From: Campylobacter concisus
GTDB taxonomy: Bacteria > Campylobacterota > Campylobacteria > Campylobacterales > Campylobacteraceae
Direction of reading: 5' to 3'
Assembly: GCF_002092855.1 (NCBI RefSeq)
Contig: NZ_LVLC01000001.1
Location: 496,001 to 560,000, forward strand
DNA length: 64,000 nt
A model generated the notes under the pieces. It did no database searches. It saw only the letters and a list, made by a program, of their open reading frames with translations, and was not told where the DNA came from. A program made the translations under genes and the position numbers. Below are positions 28,504 to 38,784 of this stretch, piece after piece; within the stretch, counting starts at the first letter, position 1, and each line of letters begins with the position of its first letter.

Positions 28504-29686
28504 TTAAATTTGAACTAGCAAAAGAATTTGCATCTTTTAAATCTTTTTCACTCACATTAAATTTTTTAGATAAAGAAGCTATCGTGTCACCAGTTTGGAC
28601 TATATAGTTCTGAGATTTATTTTGTGCGGAAAATGGAATAATTAGTTTTTGATTATAGCTTACGGCATTTGTGCTAAGCTCGTTGTAGTCCTTGATCGCT
28701 CTATGGCTAACACCTGTTTTTTTAGAGATAGAAAGTAATGTTTCGCCTTTTTTTACAACGTAGGTATAAAAATTATTTTTGCCATTAAATGGCTTGAAAT
28801 TTTCTGCAAAAAGCTGTTTTTTGTTTTCAGGGATATAAACATAATAATCTTTTAGAGTTGGCGGAGTAAATACAAATTTTAAATGCGGGTTGTTATTTTT
28901 CATCTTTTTTGTACTAAGACCGATACTATCGCCTATTTGAGCTAAATTTGTACCGCCAGGCACTTTTACTTTTACAAGCTTTAGTCCTCCGTTTATGTTT
29001 AACAAAGATGAATCTTTAGACATCAAGAAGTCTGCGTCTTTTGCGGTATATGCTGCTCTTAAAATTTTAATAACAAAATTTCTAGTTTCGGCTGGAAGGT
29101 ATTTTTTCTCTGCGTCAAGAAGCGTTACAAGGTCATCTGTACCAGCTTTTTGTATAGCTCTTTTTAAGGCTCCATCGCCACAGTTATAGGCCATAGCTGC
29201 TAGATACCACTTGCCAAATTGATTTTTAAGCGACTTTAGATAATTTGTTGCTGCAATAGTAGACTCTACTGGATCTTTTCTCTCATCGACATACTGTCCT
29301 ACCTTTAGACCATGCAGTCTAGCCGTTTGCTCCATAAACTGCCACATGCCAGTAGCTTTTGCGTTTGAGACTGTGTGATTTGAAAAGCCTGATTCTATCA
29401 TAGCTAGATAAAAGAATGACTCAGGTACGCCGGATTTTTTGATCTGCTCTTTTACCATCGGTATATACATATAACCATTTTTTAGAGCTTCTGTAAATGT
29501 TTCAAGTTGTGATTGTTTGATACCTTGTCTCATCTTTGCATAGTGAGAAGTCTTCATAAAGCTAGCGTCAATATCCAGCTCTTTTAAAATTTTTACCTGA
29601 GTATCGTATGAGCTCTTTTCAGGTGTATTTGCTAGTAGCAAGGTACTACATGCAAACATTAAAAATATTTTAAGCATTGCTTTCAT
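28475..29686 (-). CDS. mltD: Membrane-bound lytic transglycosylase D with LysM domains
   Basis: A 403-residue exported lytic transglycosylase. A signal peptide (MKAMLKIFLMFACSTLLLA) leads to an SLT domain with the catalytic Glu in AMIESGFSNHTVSNAKATGMWQ (MltD type) and AYNCG, then two LysM peptidoglycan-binding repeats (TYVVKKGETLLSISKKTGVS and NYIVQTGDTIASLSKKFNVS). The start at 29686 is preferred because it begins the signal peptide; seven extra codons lie upstream. It overlaps rlpA. Confidence 0.92.
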   Translation of the reverse strand: MKAMLKIFLMFACSTLLLANTPEKSSYDTQVKILKELDIDASFMKTSHYAKMRQGIKQSQLETFTEALKNGYMYIPMVKEQIKKSGVPESFFYLAMIESGFSNHTVSNAKATGMWQFMEQTARLHGLKVGQYVDERKDPVESTIAATNYLKSLKNQFGKWYLAAMAYNCGDGALKRAIQKAGTDDLVTLLDAEKKYLPAETRNFVIKILRAAYTAKDADFLMSKDSSLLNINGGLKLVKVKVPGGTNLAQIGDSIGLSTKKMKNNNPHLKFVFTPPTLKDYYVYIPENKKQLFAENFKPFNGKNNFYTYVVKKGETLLSISKKTGVSHRAIKDYNELSTNAVSYNQKLIIPFSAQNKSQNYIVQTGDTIASLSKKFNVSEKDLKDANSFASSNLNVGANIVIP

Positions 29687-29710
29687 TTCTATCCTTTTTC
29701 GTGTCAAAAC

Positions 29711-29730
29711 TTAAGATGCTAGCATCTTAA
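29711..29730 (-). terminator. Palindrome between tatD and mltD
   Basis: TTAAGATGCTAGCATCTTAA is a perfect 20-base palindrome 21 bases after the tatD stop and 25 bases before the mltD start on the minus strand. It may be a terminator or a binding site; there is no T-run. Confidence 0.4.
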
Positions 29731-29750
29731 ACAAGCGCAATGCCCAAAAT

Positions 29751-30536
29751 TTAAGCAAAGCACTTAAACAACCTTTTGGCATTATTTGAAGTTTTTTCAC
29801 AAACAACTTCAAACTCAAGGTTTAAAATTTCAGCTATCTTTTTAGCAACAAATGTCGTAAACGCTGGCTCATTTCTCTTGCCACGATTCGGTTCTGGCGT
29901 GAGATAAGGAGCGTCAGTTTCAATAACTATCCTATCAAATGGGATTTTTGGCAAAATTTCGACTAAATTTTTAGCATTTTTAAATGTTAAAACACCGCCT
30001 ATGCCAAAGTAAAAATTCCCAAATTTACAAAGCTCTAAAAGGAGTGGCGAAGCATTATAACAGTGCAAAATCGCTCCAGCTTCAAGCTTTGGTGCATACT
30101 CTTTTAAGATATTAAAAGAGTCCTCATTAGCCTCCCTAATGTGAAGAATAACGGGTTTTTTTAACTCAACAGCCAAATCAAGTTGAGCTAAAAAAATACG
30201 TTTTTGATCCTCTTTTTCTTTTATTTTTTCATTTTCATCTTTCGGTAAGCGAAAGTAGTCTAGACCGCATTCACCAATCGCCACACACTTTTCATCTTTA
30301 GCAAAATTTCTTAAAATTTCAATATCAAAACTCTCTTTATCATATGGATGAACTCCGGTGGCAAAGAAAATGTCAGAATTTTCATGCGCTATTTTAGCCG
30401 CTTTTGGTAAATCATTGATATCAGCTCCCGGGATAATAAAGCCTTTTAGCCCTAAATTTCTAGCTTCATCTAAAATTTTATCAAGGTCAGGATCATAAAC
30501 TTTACTATCCAAATGACAATGTGTATCTATAATCAT
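29751..30536 (-). CDS. tatD: TatD family metal-dependent hydrolase
   Basis: A 261-residue TatD-type hydrolase (3'-5' exonuclease family) with a TIM-barrel metal site: the initial HCHLD, the GECGLDYF glutamate, HIREA, HCY, and the ETDAPYLTPEPNRGKRNEP ending are all visible. Cytoplasmic; roles in DNA repair or degradation are known for relatives. It overlaps the response-regulator gene by four bases. Confidence 0.92.
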   Translation of the reverse strand: MIIDTHCHLDSKVYDPDLDKILDEARNLGLKGFIIPGADINDLPKAAKIAHENSDIFFATGVHPYDKESFDIEILRNFAKDEKCVAIGECGLDYFRLPKDENEKIKEKEDQKRIFLAQLDLAVELKKPVILHIREANEDSFNILKEYAPKLEAGAILHCYNASPLLLELCKFGNFYFGIGGVLTFKNAKNLVEILPKIPFDRIVIETDAPYLTPEPNRGKRNEPAFTTFVAKKIAEILNLEFEVVCEKTSNNAKRLFKCFA

Positions 30537-31789
30537 AAAGCTATTTCTACTCTGTTTCTACCATTTTCTTTTGCGGTGTAAAGCGCTGAATCGCAAGCCT
30601 CAAGCATATCGTCTATCTCGCAATACCCATTGCCAAAAGATACGCCTATTGATATAGTAACTTTTACTTTTTCCTTTTTTATAGTTACTTTATTTTCAGC
30701 TACTTTGGCTCGCAAATTTACAAAAAATTTAACAGCTTCTTCTTTATTTATCTTTTTAAGGACAACGCAAAATTCTTCGCCACCAAATCTAGCAACGATA
30801 TCGCTTCCTTTTGTATTGTCATTTAAAATTTTTGCGATTGATTTTAGTACCTTATCTCCGCCATCATGGCCATATTTATCATTTATTTTCTTAAAATAAT
30901 CAACATCAATCATTGCAAAAGCGTAAGGCTCATTAGTCTCTTCAGCTACTTGAACATACTCTTCTACGTCAGAATAAAAAAATCTTCTATTATAAACTCC
31001 TGTTAAGAAGTCGCGATTTGCAAAATTTGCTATCTTGTTTATATTTTCCATCGCTTCGATCGTATTATTAACACGGCATATTAGCTCTTCTTTTGAAAAT
31101 GGTTTTGCTATAAAATCGCTCGCACCATTTTTTAAAAATATTGATGCGTCAGTCTTTTCGCTAGGAGATGTCATAACGATTACGCCAAGACTATTTTTAT
31201 CTTTTTCTTTTCTAACCTCCTTTAAAACTTCAAGGCCATCTTTTACTGGCATTCTATAATCAGTTATTATAAGATTTATATCAGGATTATCTGCAAAATA
31301 ACTCATTGCCTCTTCGCCATGAGCCGCAGCCAAAACTTTAAACTGAAGGCTAGTTAATATCTTTTTTATCATATTTCTAAAAGGGAGCGAGTCTTCGACA
31401 ACCAAAACCTTGTATTGTCTATTTTTGCTCAGTCTATTTATCATTTGAAAGATATAGTTGATATCGTCCATATTCCCTTTATAAACATAATCAACAATAT
31501 CTTTATTTATAAAATTTTGCCTTGTTTCATCATCAATGCTACCTGTTAAAACAATAGCTGAAAGTCCTTTGGAAAGTGCATAATCAACGATCTCTCCATT
31601 TGGAGCATCTGGCAAATTTAAATCCAAAATAGTCATAAAATAATCTTTGTCATGCTCATTAATTAGCATTTGAGCCTCGGCAAAACTATATGCGACATCA
31701 ATTGCCATCTCATCAATAGTCTTTTCCATTTGCATAACAATCAGCTTTGCTAACGCCTTATTATCATCAACTACAAGGATTCTTTCCAT
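30533..31789 (-). CDS. cbrR: Response regulator with two REC domains and GGDEF (CbrR-like diguanylate cyclase)
   Basis: A 418-residue cytoplasmic protein with two receiver domains (about 1-120 with Asp56 in ILDLNLPD, and about 128-245 with the Asp of ITDYRMP) and a GGDEF domain (about 250-418). The active-site signature is GGEEF, compatible with c-di-GMP synthesis; the inhibitory site five residues before it reads KGSD, not RxxD, so product inhibition may be weak. The layout and the position next to tatD match C. jejuni CbrR, a regulator of bile-salt resistance. No partner kinase is nearby. Confidence 0.9.
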   Translation of the reverse strand: MERILVVDDNKALAKLIVMQMEKTIDEMAIDVAYSFAEAQMLINEHDKDYFMTILDLNLPDAPNGEIVDYALSKGLSAIVLTGSIDDETRQNFINKDIVDYVYKGNMDDINYIFQMINRLSKNRQYKVLVVEDSLPFRNMIKKILTSLQFKVLAAAHGEEAMSYFADNPDINLIITDYRMPVKDGLEVLKEVRKEKDKNSLGVIVMTSPSEKTDASIFLKNGASDFIAKPFSKEELICRVNNTIEAMENINKIANFANRDFLTGVYNRRFFYSDVEEYVQVAEETNEPYAFAMIDVDYFKKINDKYGHDGGDKVLKSIAKILNDNTKGSDIVARFGGEEFCVVLKKINKEEAVKFFVNLRAKVAENKVTIKKEKVKVTISIGVSFGNGYCEIDDMLEACDSALYTAKENGRNRVEIAL

Positions 31790-31877
31790 ATTATTCCTAC
31801 AAAAATTTTTATCAAATTAGTGGCAATTTTATCAAATAAATTTATTTATAAAGCTTAAATTAATAATTTAAATTAAG

Positions 31878-33398
31878 CTACTTTAAAAGCCCTTTCGCAA
31901 AATTTATTGCCTCTTCACTTATGTGCTCACCACTTATCATACGTGCTAATTCGCTCACTCGTTCATCTTTATCAAGCTCTCTTACGACCGAGTTTTCCTC
32001 GTGACGCTCTACCAAAAAGTGAGAATTTGCCTTTGAGCTAAGCTGCGGCTGATGTGAAATGGCAAAAATTTGATAAAAATTTGCAAGCTTAAGCAAAACA
32101 TTTGCGATACTCATCGCCTCTTTTCCGCTTAAATTTGCATCTATTTCATCAAGTATGATGACATCACCGCCCGTTTTTGTGATCTCACTAGAGGCAGCTA
32201 TAAAGGCCAGTCTTAGACGGTTTAGCTCACCTGAACTTAAATTTTTAAGCGAAGTCTCATTTAAATTTAGACAAATTTCATCAACTCCCAAGATATCAAG
32301 CTTTTTGCCCTCGATCCTTAGCGTGATATCTGGCATATAAAGCTCTTTTAGGTATAAATTTATCATCGCCTCAAGCTCTTTTAAATTTACGCCCCTTGCC
32401 TTGCTTAAAGTGCTGGCTAGCGCATTTGCCTTTTTGCTTAAAATTTCAAATTTCTTCTCAAGCTCGCTCTTTTCAAAGCTTAAATTTTCATATCTGGCAA
32501 GCTCTTTTTCCTTTTTATCAAGCGCTTCTAATGCCTCTTCCTCGCTGCCGTATCGCCTAATGATGGCATTAAGAGCTTCTATTCTATCAAGCACGCTCTC
32601 TACGTCGATATCGTCAAGCTCCTCCATATTTAGGCTATCTCTTGCGACCCTAAGCTCATTCATCGCATCTTCAAAAAAGCCATTGTCAAGGTCACTGATA
32701 CTTAGAGCCTCATTTACGCTGTGCTCTAGCTCAAATATCCGCTCAGCTCTAGCCCACGCCTCATTTATCTTATCCTTTTTACTAAGCCTTTTTTTAGTCT
32801 CCATAAGCTCTTCAAACTCGCCTTTTTTAGGCCCCACGCTTCTTATCTTCTCGATCTCAAAGCTAGCAAGCTCCTTTAGCTCCTCAACCTTTTTCTCTTC
32901 CTCTTTTATAGTGGCTAGCTCTTTTGAAATTTTAGAAAATTCCAAAAACGCTTCTTCAAATTCCTGCTTTATCTCTTTAAATTTCTCATTTTTCGAAATT
33001 TCCAGCCTATCAAGCAAATTTAGGAATTTCTCATTTTCAAATTCATTTGCCTCTTTTGCTGAGAGGTATTTGATGTGCTCGCGCGCCACTTGGGCTAAAT
33101 TTTTCTTTGAGATGGCTTGCTGATTTATAAAATATCTCGTGCTTTTATCTTTTAAAAGCTTGAAAATATTGACCTCTTCATTTTCTATGCCAAACTCGTC
33201 AAGCTCAAATTTATGCTCCACGTCAGCTTCTATCAGCCTTGCCTCGCTGTCTTTTAGCCCAAAAACAGCCATTATAGCGCTCATTAGCACAGACTTGCCA
33301 GCGCCGCTAACGCCCGTAAATACGCTAAGTCCTTCTTTGAAATTTAGCTCGACATTTTTAAAATTTAGATAATCCTTAATCAAAATTCGATCAATCAT
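31878..33398 (-). CDS. recN: DNA repair protein RecN
   Basis: RecN (506 residues) is an SMC-like ATPase for double-strand-break repair. Walker A is [11 protein letters not shown] (near residue 33); long coiled-coil arms rich in E and K span about 130-350; the signature [11 protein letters not shown] and Walker [14 protein letters not shown] follow. It is shorter than the E. coli protein, with shorter coiled coils. It overlaps the NAD kinase gene by eight bases, an order also seen in C. jejuni. Confidence 0.94.
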   Translation of the reverse strand: MIDRILIKDYLNFKNVELNFKEGLSVFTGVSGAGKSVLMSAIMAVFGLKDSEARLIEADVEHKFELDEFGIENEEVNIFKLLKDKSTRYFINQQAISKKNLAQVAREHIKYLSAKEANEFENEKFLNLLDRLEISKNEKFKEIKQEFEEAFLEFSKISKELATIKEEEKKVEELKELASFEIEKIRSVGPKKGEFEELMETKKRLSKKDKINEAWARAERIFELEHSVNEALSISDLDNGFFEDAMNELRVARDSLNMEELDDIDVESVLDRIEALNAIIRRYGSEEEALEALDKKEKELARYENLSFEKSELEKKFEILSKKANALASTLSKARGVNLKELEAMINLYLKELYMPDITLRIEGKKLDILGVDEICLNLNETSLKNLSSGELNRLRLAFIAASSEITKTGGDVIILDEIDANLSGKEAMSIANVLLKLANFYQIFAISHQPQLSSKANSHFLVERHEENSVVRELDKDERVSELARMISGEHISEEAINFAKGLLK

Positions 33399-34266
33399 TA
33401 TAACCCCAGTGAAGTTTCTCTTTTAAAATTTGAAAATAATCCCTACCAATATGACGTATCAGTCTAGCTTTTTTGTTGCTAAGGCTCATGCTGACGGCTG
33501 AAATTTTACTCATATCAAACCTATCTTGACCATCAAGTACCAAAATCGCATCGCTTTTTGTTTTAAATTTAACCGTGTGATTTTTGGTAAGCACGACTGG
33601 ACGTTGCGTGAGTGAGTGCGAGCAGATGGGAGTTAGCGCAAAGACCTCGCTTAGCGGATATATGATAGGGCCATTTGCGCTCATATTATATGCCGTAGTT
33701 CCTGCTGGTGTTGCCACTATGACGCCGTCTCCGTAATATGAGTTAAAATACTTTTCATTTAAAAGTGCCTCGATATGCGTCATCGAGCCGCCATTTTTAC
33801 TAACGATGACCGCGTCATTAAAAGCTATCTTTTGCTCAGTTTTGCCATCATTTTTATGAAGCGTCACATCAAGCATAAAAGGCGTTTCTATCTCAAATTT
33901 ATCATCAAAAAAGTCTTTAAAAAACTTCTCACTCTCATTTATCGTGATATCTGTCAAAAAGCCGAGCCTGCCAGCGTGTATGCCTAGTATTAGCGGCGAG
34001 ATGTAAGCTAGCTTTCTACAAGTTGAGATGATCGTGCCATCGCCACCAAGCGTGATAAGAAATTCGCACTCTTTGGCCAGTTTTATCAGCTCAAAGCCAC
34101 TTTTTTCTACCTGTTTTGCACAGTTTTTTTCAAGCAAAATTTCTGCGTTATACTTTTTTAAAATTTTTTCTAATTTTTCTAAATCTTGCCTAAATAATGG
34201 ATAATCTTTAGCAATAAGTCCTACTTTTTTTGTGCAAAAAGTATTAAATTTTTGTTCATTTTTCAT
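33391..34266 (-). CDS. nadK: NAD kinase
   Basis: NadK (291 residues) phosphorylates NAD to NADP. The signature LGGDGTIIS lies near residue 72 and the glycine/aspartate-rich substrate region [25 protein letters not shown] follows. The open frame extends to 34347, but the ATG at 34266 is the likely start; the extra 27 codons lie over the promoter region shared with aspS. Confidence 0.93.
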   Translation of the reverse strand: MKNEQKFNTFCTKKVGLIAKDYPLFRQDLEKLEKILKKYNAEILLEKNCAKQVEKSGFELIKLAKECEFLITLGGDGTIISTCRKLAYISPLILGIHAGRLGFLTDITINESEKFFKDFFDDKFEIETPFMLDVTLHKNDGKTEQKIAFNDAVIVSKNGGSMTHIEALLNEKYFNSYYGDGVIVATPAGTTAYNMSANGPIIYPLSEVFALTPICSHSLTQRPVVLTKNHTVKFKTKSDAILVLDGQDRFDMSKISAVSMSLSNKKARLIRHIGRDYFQILKEKLHWGYND

Positions 34267-34322
34267 GTAAATGATTGTAACATATTTTATTTTAACAAAG
34301 CTTTTCAAAAGAAAAAAGCGAT

Positions 34323-34328
34323 TATAAT
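34323..34328 (+). promoter_or_regulatory. Probable -10 box for aspS
   Basis: TATAAT 30 bases before the aspS start codon, between the divergent nadK and aspS genes. Confidence 0.6.
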
Positions 34329-34358
34329 TGCCTAAAAAACATTGCAAAGGAGCATTTT

Positions 34359-36116
34359 ATGCGAAGTCATTATTGCACCGATCTTAGCAAAGCTGATATC
34401 GGCAAAGAAGTAATACTTTGTGGCTGGGCAAACACATATAGAGACCACGGCGGTGTTGTTTTCATCGACTTAAGAGACGTTAGTGGGCTTATACAACTAG
34501 TTTGCGATCCGGCTGATAGCAAAGAAGCACATGATATTGCTGCAAAAGTAAGAGATGAATATGTCTTAAAAGCAAAAGGAAAAGTAAGAGCTAGAGGCGA
34601 AGGACTAACCAACCTAAAGCTAAAAACTGGCGAGATAGAGGTGATAGTAAGCGAGCTCATCATCGAAAATCCAAGCGAGCCGCTACCATTTATGATAGGC
34701 GATGAGAGCGTAAATGAGGACATTAGGCTAAAATACCGCTTTTTAGACCTTAGAAGCGAGCGTTTGCAAAATATCTTTAAAATGCGTTCCCGCGCAGCGA
34801 TCGCAGCTAGAAACAGCCTAGATAAAATGGGCTTTATCGAGTTTGAAACTCCAGTTTTAACACGCGCAACCCCAGAAGGAGCGAGAGACTACCTAGTGCC
34901 AAGCCGTGTATATCCGGGTCAATTTTATGCGCTCCCACAAAGCCCACAGCTATTTAAGCAGCTTTTGATGTGCTCGGGCTTTGATAAATATTTCCAAATC
35001 GCAAAATGCTTCCGCGACGAAGATTTAAGGGCTGATCGCCAACCAGAATTTACTCAAATAGATATCGAAATGAGCTTTGTCGAACAAGAAGATATCATAA
35101 ATATGGCTGAAACGATGCTAAAAGATATATTTAAAGCCTGCGGATACGATATCAAAACGCCATTTAGACGTATGAGCTACAAAGAGGCGACTGAGACTTA
35201 TGGCTCAGATAAGCCTGATCTTAGATACGATCTAAAAATGATCGATGTGATCGATATTTTTGAACGCTCAAGCAATGAAATTTTTAGCTCTATCGCAAAA
35301 GATAAGAAGAAAAATCGTATCAAAGCGCTAAAAGTGCCAAATGGCGACAACATCTTTAGCAAGCGCGAGATGAATAGATTTGAGGAATTTGTACGTAAAT
35401 TTGGCGCGCAAGGTCTTGGCTACTTCCAGATGAAAGAAGATGGTTTAAAAGGCCCACTTTGCAAATTTTTCGAGCAAAGCGATCTTGACGAGATCGTCTC
35501 AAGATGTGAACTAAAAGTTGGCGACGTTGTATTCTTTGGTGCTGGCAAGAAAAAGATCGTGCTTGATTATATGGGAAGATTTAGAATTTTTCTAGCTGAG
35601 CAAATGGGCATCATCGACCAAGACAAGCTTGAGTTTTTATGGGTGCTTGACTTCCCAATGTTTGAGCAAAATGACGATGGAAGCTACTCTGCGATGCACC
35701 ATCCATTTACTATGCCAAAAAATATAGACGAGCCTGATCTTGAGGATATCCTTTCTATCGCTCACGACGTCGTACTAAACGGCTTTGAGCTTGGCGGCGG
35801 AAGTATAAGAATTCACAAAAACGACATCCAACAAAAGGTCTTTAAACTTCTTGGCATAGATGAAGCGGAGCAGCGTGAGAAATTTGGCTTCTTGCTTGAT
35901 GCCTTGACATTTGGCGCGCCTCCACATGGTGGTATCGCGATCGGCTTTGACAGGCTAAATATGCTCGTAAATAAAGCAGGCTCGATCCGTGACGTCATAG
36001 CATTCCCTAAAACACAACGTGCTCAGTGCCCACTAACAAAGGCACCAAGCCACGCTAGCAATGAACAGCTTAGGGAGCTAGGACTAAGGATAAGAGAAAA
36101 AGAGCAAAAGAATTAA
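34359..36116 (+). CDS. aspS: Aspartyl-tRNA synthetase
   Basis: A 585-residue class II synthetase with an N-terminal OB-fold anticodon-binding domain (about 1-105), motif 1 around [20 protein letters not shown], motif 2 [20 protein letters not shown], a bacterial GAD insertion (about 290-400) and motif 3 GIAIGFDRL. Bacteria such as these, lacking AsnRS, use it in a non-discriminating form that also makes Asp-tRNA-Asn; that is family knowledge and cannot be read from the motifs. RBS AAAGGAG precedes the ATG. Confidence 0.95.
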   Translation: MRSHYCTDLSKADIGKEVILCGWANTYRDHGGVVFIDLRDVSGLIQLVCDPADSKEAHDIAAKVRDEYVLKAKGKVRARGEGLTNLKLKTGEIEVIVSELIIENPSEPLPFMIGDESVNEDIRLKYRFLDLRSERLQNIFKMRSRAAIAARNSLDKMGFIEFETPVLTRATPEGARDYLVPSRVYPGQFYALPQSPQLFKQLLMCSGFDKYFQIAKCFRDEDLRADRQPEFTQIDIEMSFVEQEDIINMAETMLKDIFKACGYDIKTPFRRMSYKEATETYGSDKPDLRYDLKMIDVIDIFERSSNEIFSSIAKDKKKNRIKALKVPNGDNIFSKREMNRFEEFVRKFGAQGLGYFQMKEDGLKGPLCKFFEQSDLDEIVSRCELKVGDVVFFGAGKKKIVLDYMGRFRIFLAEQMGIIDQDKLEFLWVLDFPMFEQNDDGSYSAMHHPFTMPKNIDEPDLEDILSIAHDVVLNGFELGGGSIRIHKNDIQQKVFKLLGIDEAEQREKFGFLLDALTFGAPPHGGIAIGFDRLNMLVNKAGSIRDVIAFPKTQRAQCPLTKAPSHASNEQLRELGLRIREKEQKN

Positions 36117-36128
36117 AATTTTTGCAAT

Positions 36129-36156
36129 AAATTTAGACTTTTAGATGTCTAAATTT
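36129..36156 (+). terminator. Terminator downstream of aspS
   Basis: A perfect 10-bp stem AAATTTAGAC/GTCTAAATTT around an eight-base loop, 12 bases after the aspS stop, followed by T-rich sequence. Confidence 0.7.
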
Positions 36157-36208
36157 GAGTTATTTTATTTAAAGATTAAATTTTTGAGATGATTTTGGAT
36201 GTTGTACA

Positions 36209-36260
36209 GAAAATTTCATCCCAAAGCTAGACATATAGTCTGCTACAGGGTGAAATTTTC
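36209..36260 (+). promoter_or_regulatory. Long stem-loop upstream of adk
   Basis: A 52-base hairpin with an outer stem GAAAATTTCA(T)CCC pairing GGGTGAAATTTTC (one bulged T), a small internal loop, then AGC(T)AGAC pairing GTCTGCT around an ATATA loop. It ends 43 bases before the adk start and has no T-run, so it is not an ordinary terminator. It could be a structured leader or a small RNA; no known riboswitch class was recognised. Confidence 0.45.
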
Positions 36261-36303
36261 AAACTCATTCAAAGGTGCTCAAAAAATATAAAAAAGGGAA
36301 AGA

Positions 36304-36873
36304 ATGAAAAATTTATTTTTAATCATTGGCGCTCCAGGTAGCGGAAAAACGACAGACGCATCGATCATCGCACAGCAAGATGAGAAATTTGCTCACTTTT
36401 CAACTGGCGACCTTTTAAGAGCTGAAGTCGCAAGTGGTAGCGAGCTTGGCAAACTAATAGACGGCTTTATCTCAAAAGGAAATTTGGTCCCACTTGACGT
36501 CGTCGTAAATGCGATCGTCTCAGCTATCAAAAGCTCAAATAAATCAAATATCATAATAGATGGCTACCCAAGAAGCGTTGAACAAATGACAGAGCTTGAC
36601 AAGGTATTAAGCGAGCAAAAAGAAATTTCTCTAAAAGGCGTCATCGAAGTAGATGTTAGCGAAGATGTGGCAAGAGCAAGAGTGCTTGGCCGTGCAAGAG
36701 GCGCTGACGATAATAACGAAGTCTTTAACAACCGCATGAAAGTATATCTTGATCCGATCAAACCTATCCGCAAATTTTATAGCGAAAAAGAGCTACTTCA
36801 CGTAGTAAATGGCGAGCGTAGCATTGACGAGATCGTGGCTGATATCAAAAATTTACTAGCTAAACTTTTATAA
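36304..36873 (+). CDS. adk: Adenylate kinase
   Basis: Adk (189 residues) interconverts ATP, ADP and AMP. P-loop GAPGSGKTT is at residues 8-16; the AMP-binding segment [14 protein letters not shown] and the DGYPRS motif follow. The lid is short, without zinc cysteines. RBS AAAGGGAAAG precedes the ATG. It stands between aspS and ppa as in C. jejuni, although two small exported-protein genes separate it from ppa here. Confidence 0.95.
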   Translation: MKNLFLIIGAPGSGKTTDASIIAQQDEKFAHFSTGDLLRAEVASGSELGKLIDGFISKGNLVPLDVVVNAIVSAIKSSNKSNIIIDGYPRSVEQMTELDKVLSEQKEISLKGVIEVDVSEDVARARVLGRARGADDNNEVFNNRMKVYLDPIKPIRKFYSEKELLHVVNGERSIDEIVADIKNLLAKLL

Positions 36874-36880
36874 ATTTACA

Positions 36881-36906
36881 GACCTTGCATAAAAATGTGC
36901 AAGGTC
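36881..36906 (+). terminator. Hairpin downstream of adk
   Basis: Perfect 9-bp stem GACCTTGCA/TGCAAGGTC with an eight-base loop, seven bases after the adk stop. There is no clear T-run, so termination strength is uncertain. Confidence 0.55.
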
Positions 36907-37010
36907 CCAAATAAATATCATTCAAATATACTTATTTTTAATTTTATTTTAAATGTAACTTCCCTACAATTCTAAACCTATTTTTAACAGACCTAAACAA
37001 AGATAAAATT

Positions 37011-37475
37011 ATGCATAAATTTAAATTTACAATACTACTTGCGATCATAGCCATTTTTACTTTTACAGGATGTGCAAAAAAGTATATAGAAATGGTTGAA
37101 AAGGATACCACATATAAGTACAGCAGTGCTAAAGCGGTTTGTGGCGAAACTGAACTTGATAAAAAGCTAGAAGGACACATAAATACATTTTTAAAAAAGA
37201 AAAACCAATACGGTGACGACCTAATCATAAAATGCGATATACAAATAACAAAAAATGGAGTTAGGATCCTTAGGCACTTAACCCTAGGTATAGGTGGTGC
37301 AGGTAAATCTGAAACTCTCGCAGTCATAAATTTAGTTGATCAAAATGGTAAAGAGGTAGCCAAATTTAACGTTACTGTCGAGATTAGATATGGCTTTCTT
37401 GGTGGTAGCGCAGATAGAGCGCTACCGATTACCGCTAAAAACATCTATAAGATTGTTACAAAAGATTTTATGTAA
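37011..37475 (+). CDS. Putative lipoprotein, function unknown
   Basis: A 154-residue protein with a lipoprotein signal (AIFTFTGCAKK, lipid-modified Cys about residue 21). The mature part contains a glycine-rich hydrophobic stretch (LTLGIGGAGKSE) and two further cysteines. No family was recognised with confidence. A TTTTTAACAGACC stretch and A/T-rich DNA precede it; it appears to be a single-gene unit. Confidence 0.75.
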   Translation: MHKFKFTILLAIIAIFTFTGCAKKYIEMVEKDTTYKYSSAKAVCGETELDKKLEGHINTFLKKKNQYGDDLIIKCDIQITKNGVRILRHLTLGIGGAGKSETLAVINLVDQNGKEVAKFNVTVEIRYGFLGGSADRALPITAKNIYKIVTKDFM

Positions 37476-37546
37476 AAACTTACCTTTTATTAATATCATA
37501 AATGTACTATCCCTTAAAATTTCACAACCAATTTTAAAGGATAAAA

Positions 37547-37882
37547 ATGAAAAAGATCATAATCGCTGCAATATCTGTTAGCATTGCGATGGCTGGAGGC
37601 TTCACATCAAAGCACTCAAGTGAAACGATAAGTGCAAAAGAGGCATTAAAGTTAAATGATGACGCAAAGGTCGTGCTTGAGGGCAAAATAAAGTCACACA
37701 TCAAATCAGATAAGTATGAATTTGTTGATAAAAATGGAGATGTCATCGTTGTTGAGATTGACGACAAAAAATGGGGTGACATAAAAGCCAACGAAGATAC
37801 GCCTTTAAGGATAAGAGGCGAAGTGGATAAAGACTTCGCAAAAACAGAAATCGACGTAGATAGAGTAGAAATCATAAGGTAG
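37547..37882 (+). CDS. Exported OB-fold (BOF/YgiW-type) stress protein
   Basis: A 111-residue protein with a signal peptide (cleavage near residue 16, SIAMAGGF). The mature part fits the bacterial OB-fold (NirD/YgiW/YdeI) family: AKVVLEGKIKSHIKSDKYEFVDKNGDVIVVEID...IRGEVDKD, the strand pattern of a small periplasmic barrel. Members are linked to tolerance of peroxide, cationic compounds or metals; the ligand is not known. RBS AAAGGA precedes the ATG. Confidence 0.82.
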   Translation: MKKIIIAAISVSIAMAGGFTSKHSSETISAKEALKLNDDAKVVLEGKIKSHIKSDKYEFVDKNGDVIVVEIDDKKWGDIKANEDTPLRIRGEVDKDFAKTEIDVDRVEIIR

Positions 37883-37953
37883 TTAAAAATTTACACGCAT
37901 TTAATGCAAAAAATACTAAAATCACGAAAAATTCTAACGTAAAGGACAAATAT

Positions 37954-38472
37954 ATGGACGTTTCAAAGATCAAATTTGGCTCAAACCCAGACAAAATCAA
38001 TGCTGTAATAGAAATACCTTATGGCTCAAATATCAAATACGAGATCGATAAAGATAGCGGTGCAGTCGTAGTTGATCGCGTGCTTTACTCAGCGATGTTC
38101 TACCCAGCAAACTACGGCTTTGTGCCAAACACACTTGCAGCTGACGGCGATCCAGCTGATATTTTGGTGCTAAACGAGTATCCACTCCAAGCTGGTTGCG
38201 TTATCCCTTGCCGTTTGATAGGCGTTTTAGTGATGGAGGATGAAGCAGGTATGGATGAGAAGCTTTTGGCTGTGCCAGTTACAAAGATCGATCCAAGATA
38301 TGAGGCGATAAAAAGCTACGAAGATTTGCCAACTGCGACACTAAATAAGATCAAAAATTTCTTTGAAACTTATAAAATTCTTGAGCCAAACAAATGGGTT
38401 AAGGTGAAAGAATTTAAAGATGCAAATGCTGCAAAAGAGATTTTAGACGCTGCGATAAAAAATTATAAATAA
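37954..38472 (+). CDS. ppa: Inorganic pyrophosphatase
   Basis: Ppa (172 residues) hydrolyses pyrophosphate made in biosynthesis. It is a family I soluble enzyme, with the active-site signature DGDPADILVL (near residue 66), the YPANYGFVPNT segment and the later KWVKVKEF lysines. RBS TAAAGGAC precedes the ATG, and a terminator and a tRNA-Met gene follow. Confidence 0.95.
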   Translation: MDVSKIKFGSNPDKINAVIEIPYGSNIKYEIDKDSGAVVVDRVLYSAMFYPANYGFVPNTLAADGDPADILVLNEYPLQAGCVIPCRLIGVLVMEDEAGMDEKLLAVPVTKIDPRYEAIKSYEDLPTATLNKIKNFFETYKILEPNKWVKVKEFKDANAAKEILDAAIKNYK

Positions 38473-38477
38473 TTTAT

Positions 38478-38499
38478 AAGCCCTATTTTAGGGCTTTTT
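38478..38499 (+). terminator. Rho-independent terminator downstream of ppa
   Basis: Stem AAGCCCTA/TAGGGCTT with a three-base loop, followed by a run of T, five bases after the ppa stop. Confidence 0.85.
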
Positions 38500-38596
38500 C
38501 TTTTTAAATTTATTCGTTTTACACTCCACATAAAAAAGACTATTTTTTATATTTAGATAAGCTTTTTCTTGTATAATACGATTTTCTTTCAACTGC

Positions 38597-38673
38597 GGGT
38601 TCATAGCTCAGTTGGTTAGAGCATCCGGCTCATAACCGGATGGTCCCAGGTTCGAGTCCTGGTGAACCCACCA
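38597..38673 (+). tRNA. tRNA-Met (CAT anticodon), elongator type
   Basis: A 77-base cloverleaf with encoded CCA: acceptor GGGTTCA/TGAACCC, D arm GCTC...GAGC, anticodon stem TCCGG/CCGGA with loop CTCATAA, T arm CCAGG-TTCGAGT-CCTGG. The fully paired 1:72 end rules out the initiator tRNA. A CAT anticodon could also belong to tRNA-Ile2 (lysidine-modified); the sequence alone does not exclude that. Part of the region beyond this tRNA is a scar of lost genes. Confidence 0.9.
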
Positions 38674-38784
38674 GCTACTTTATCAACATTAAAAAATTAA
38701 AAATTTTTCATCACTTTTCCTTAGATTTTAAAATACTTTTAAAATACAAAAATGTTTAATAGTCCAAAATTTAAGCCAAATTTT

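Noticed and set aside
32401-33123. 240-codon open frame opposite recN
   Set aside because: Serine-rich antisense shadow of the coiled-coil region of recN.
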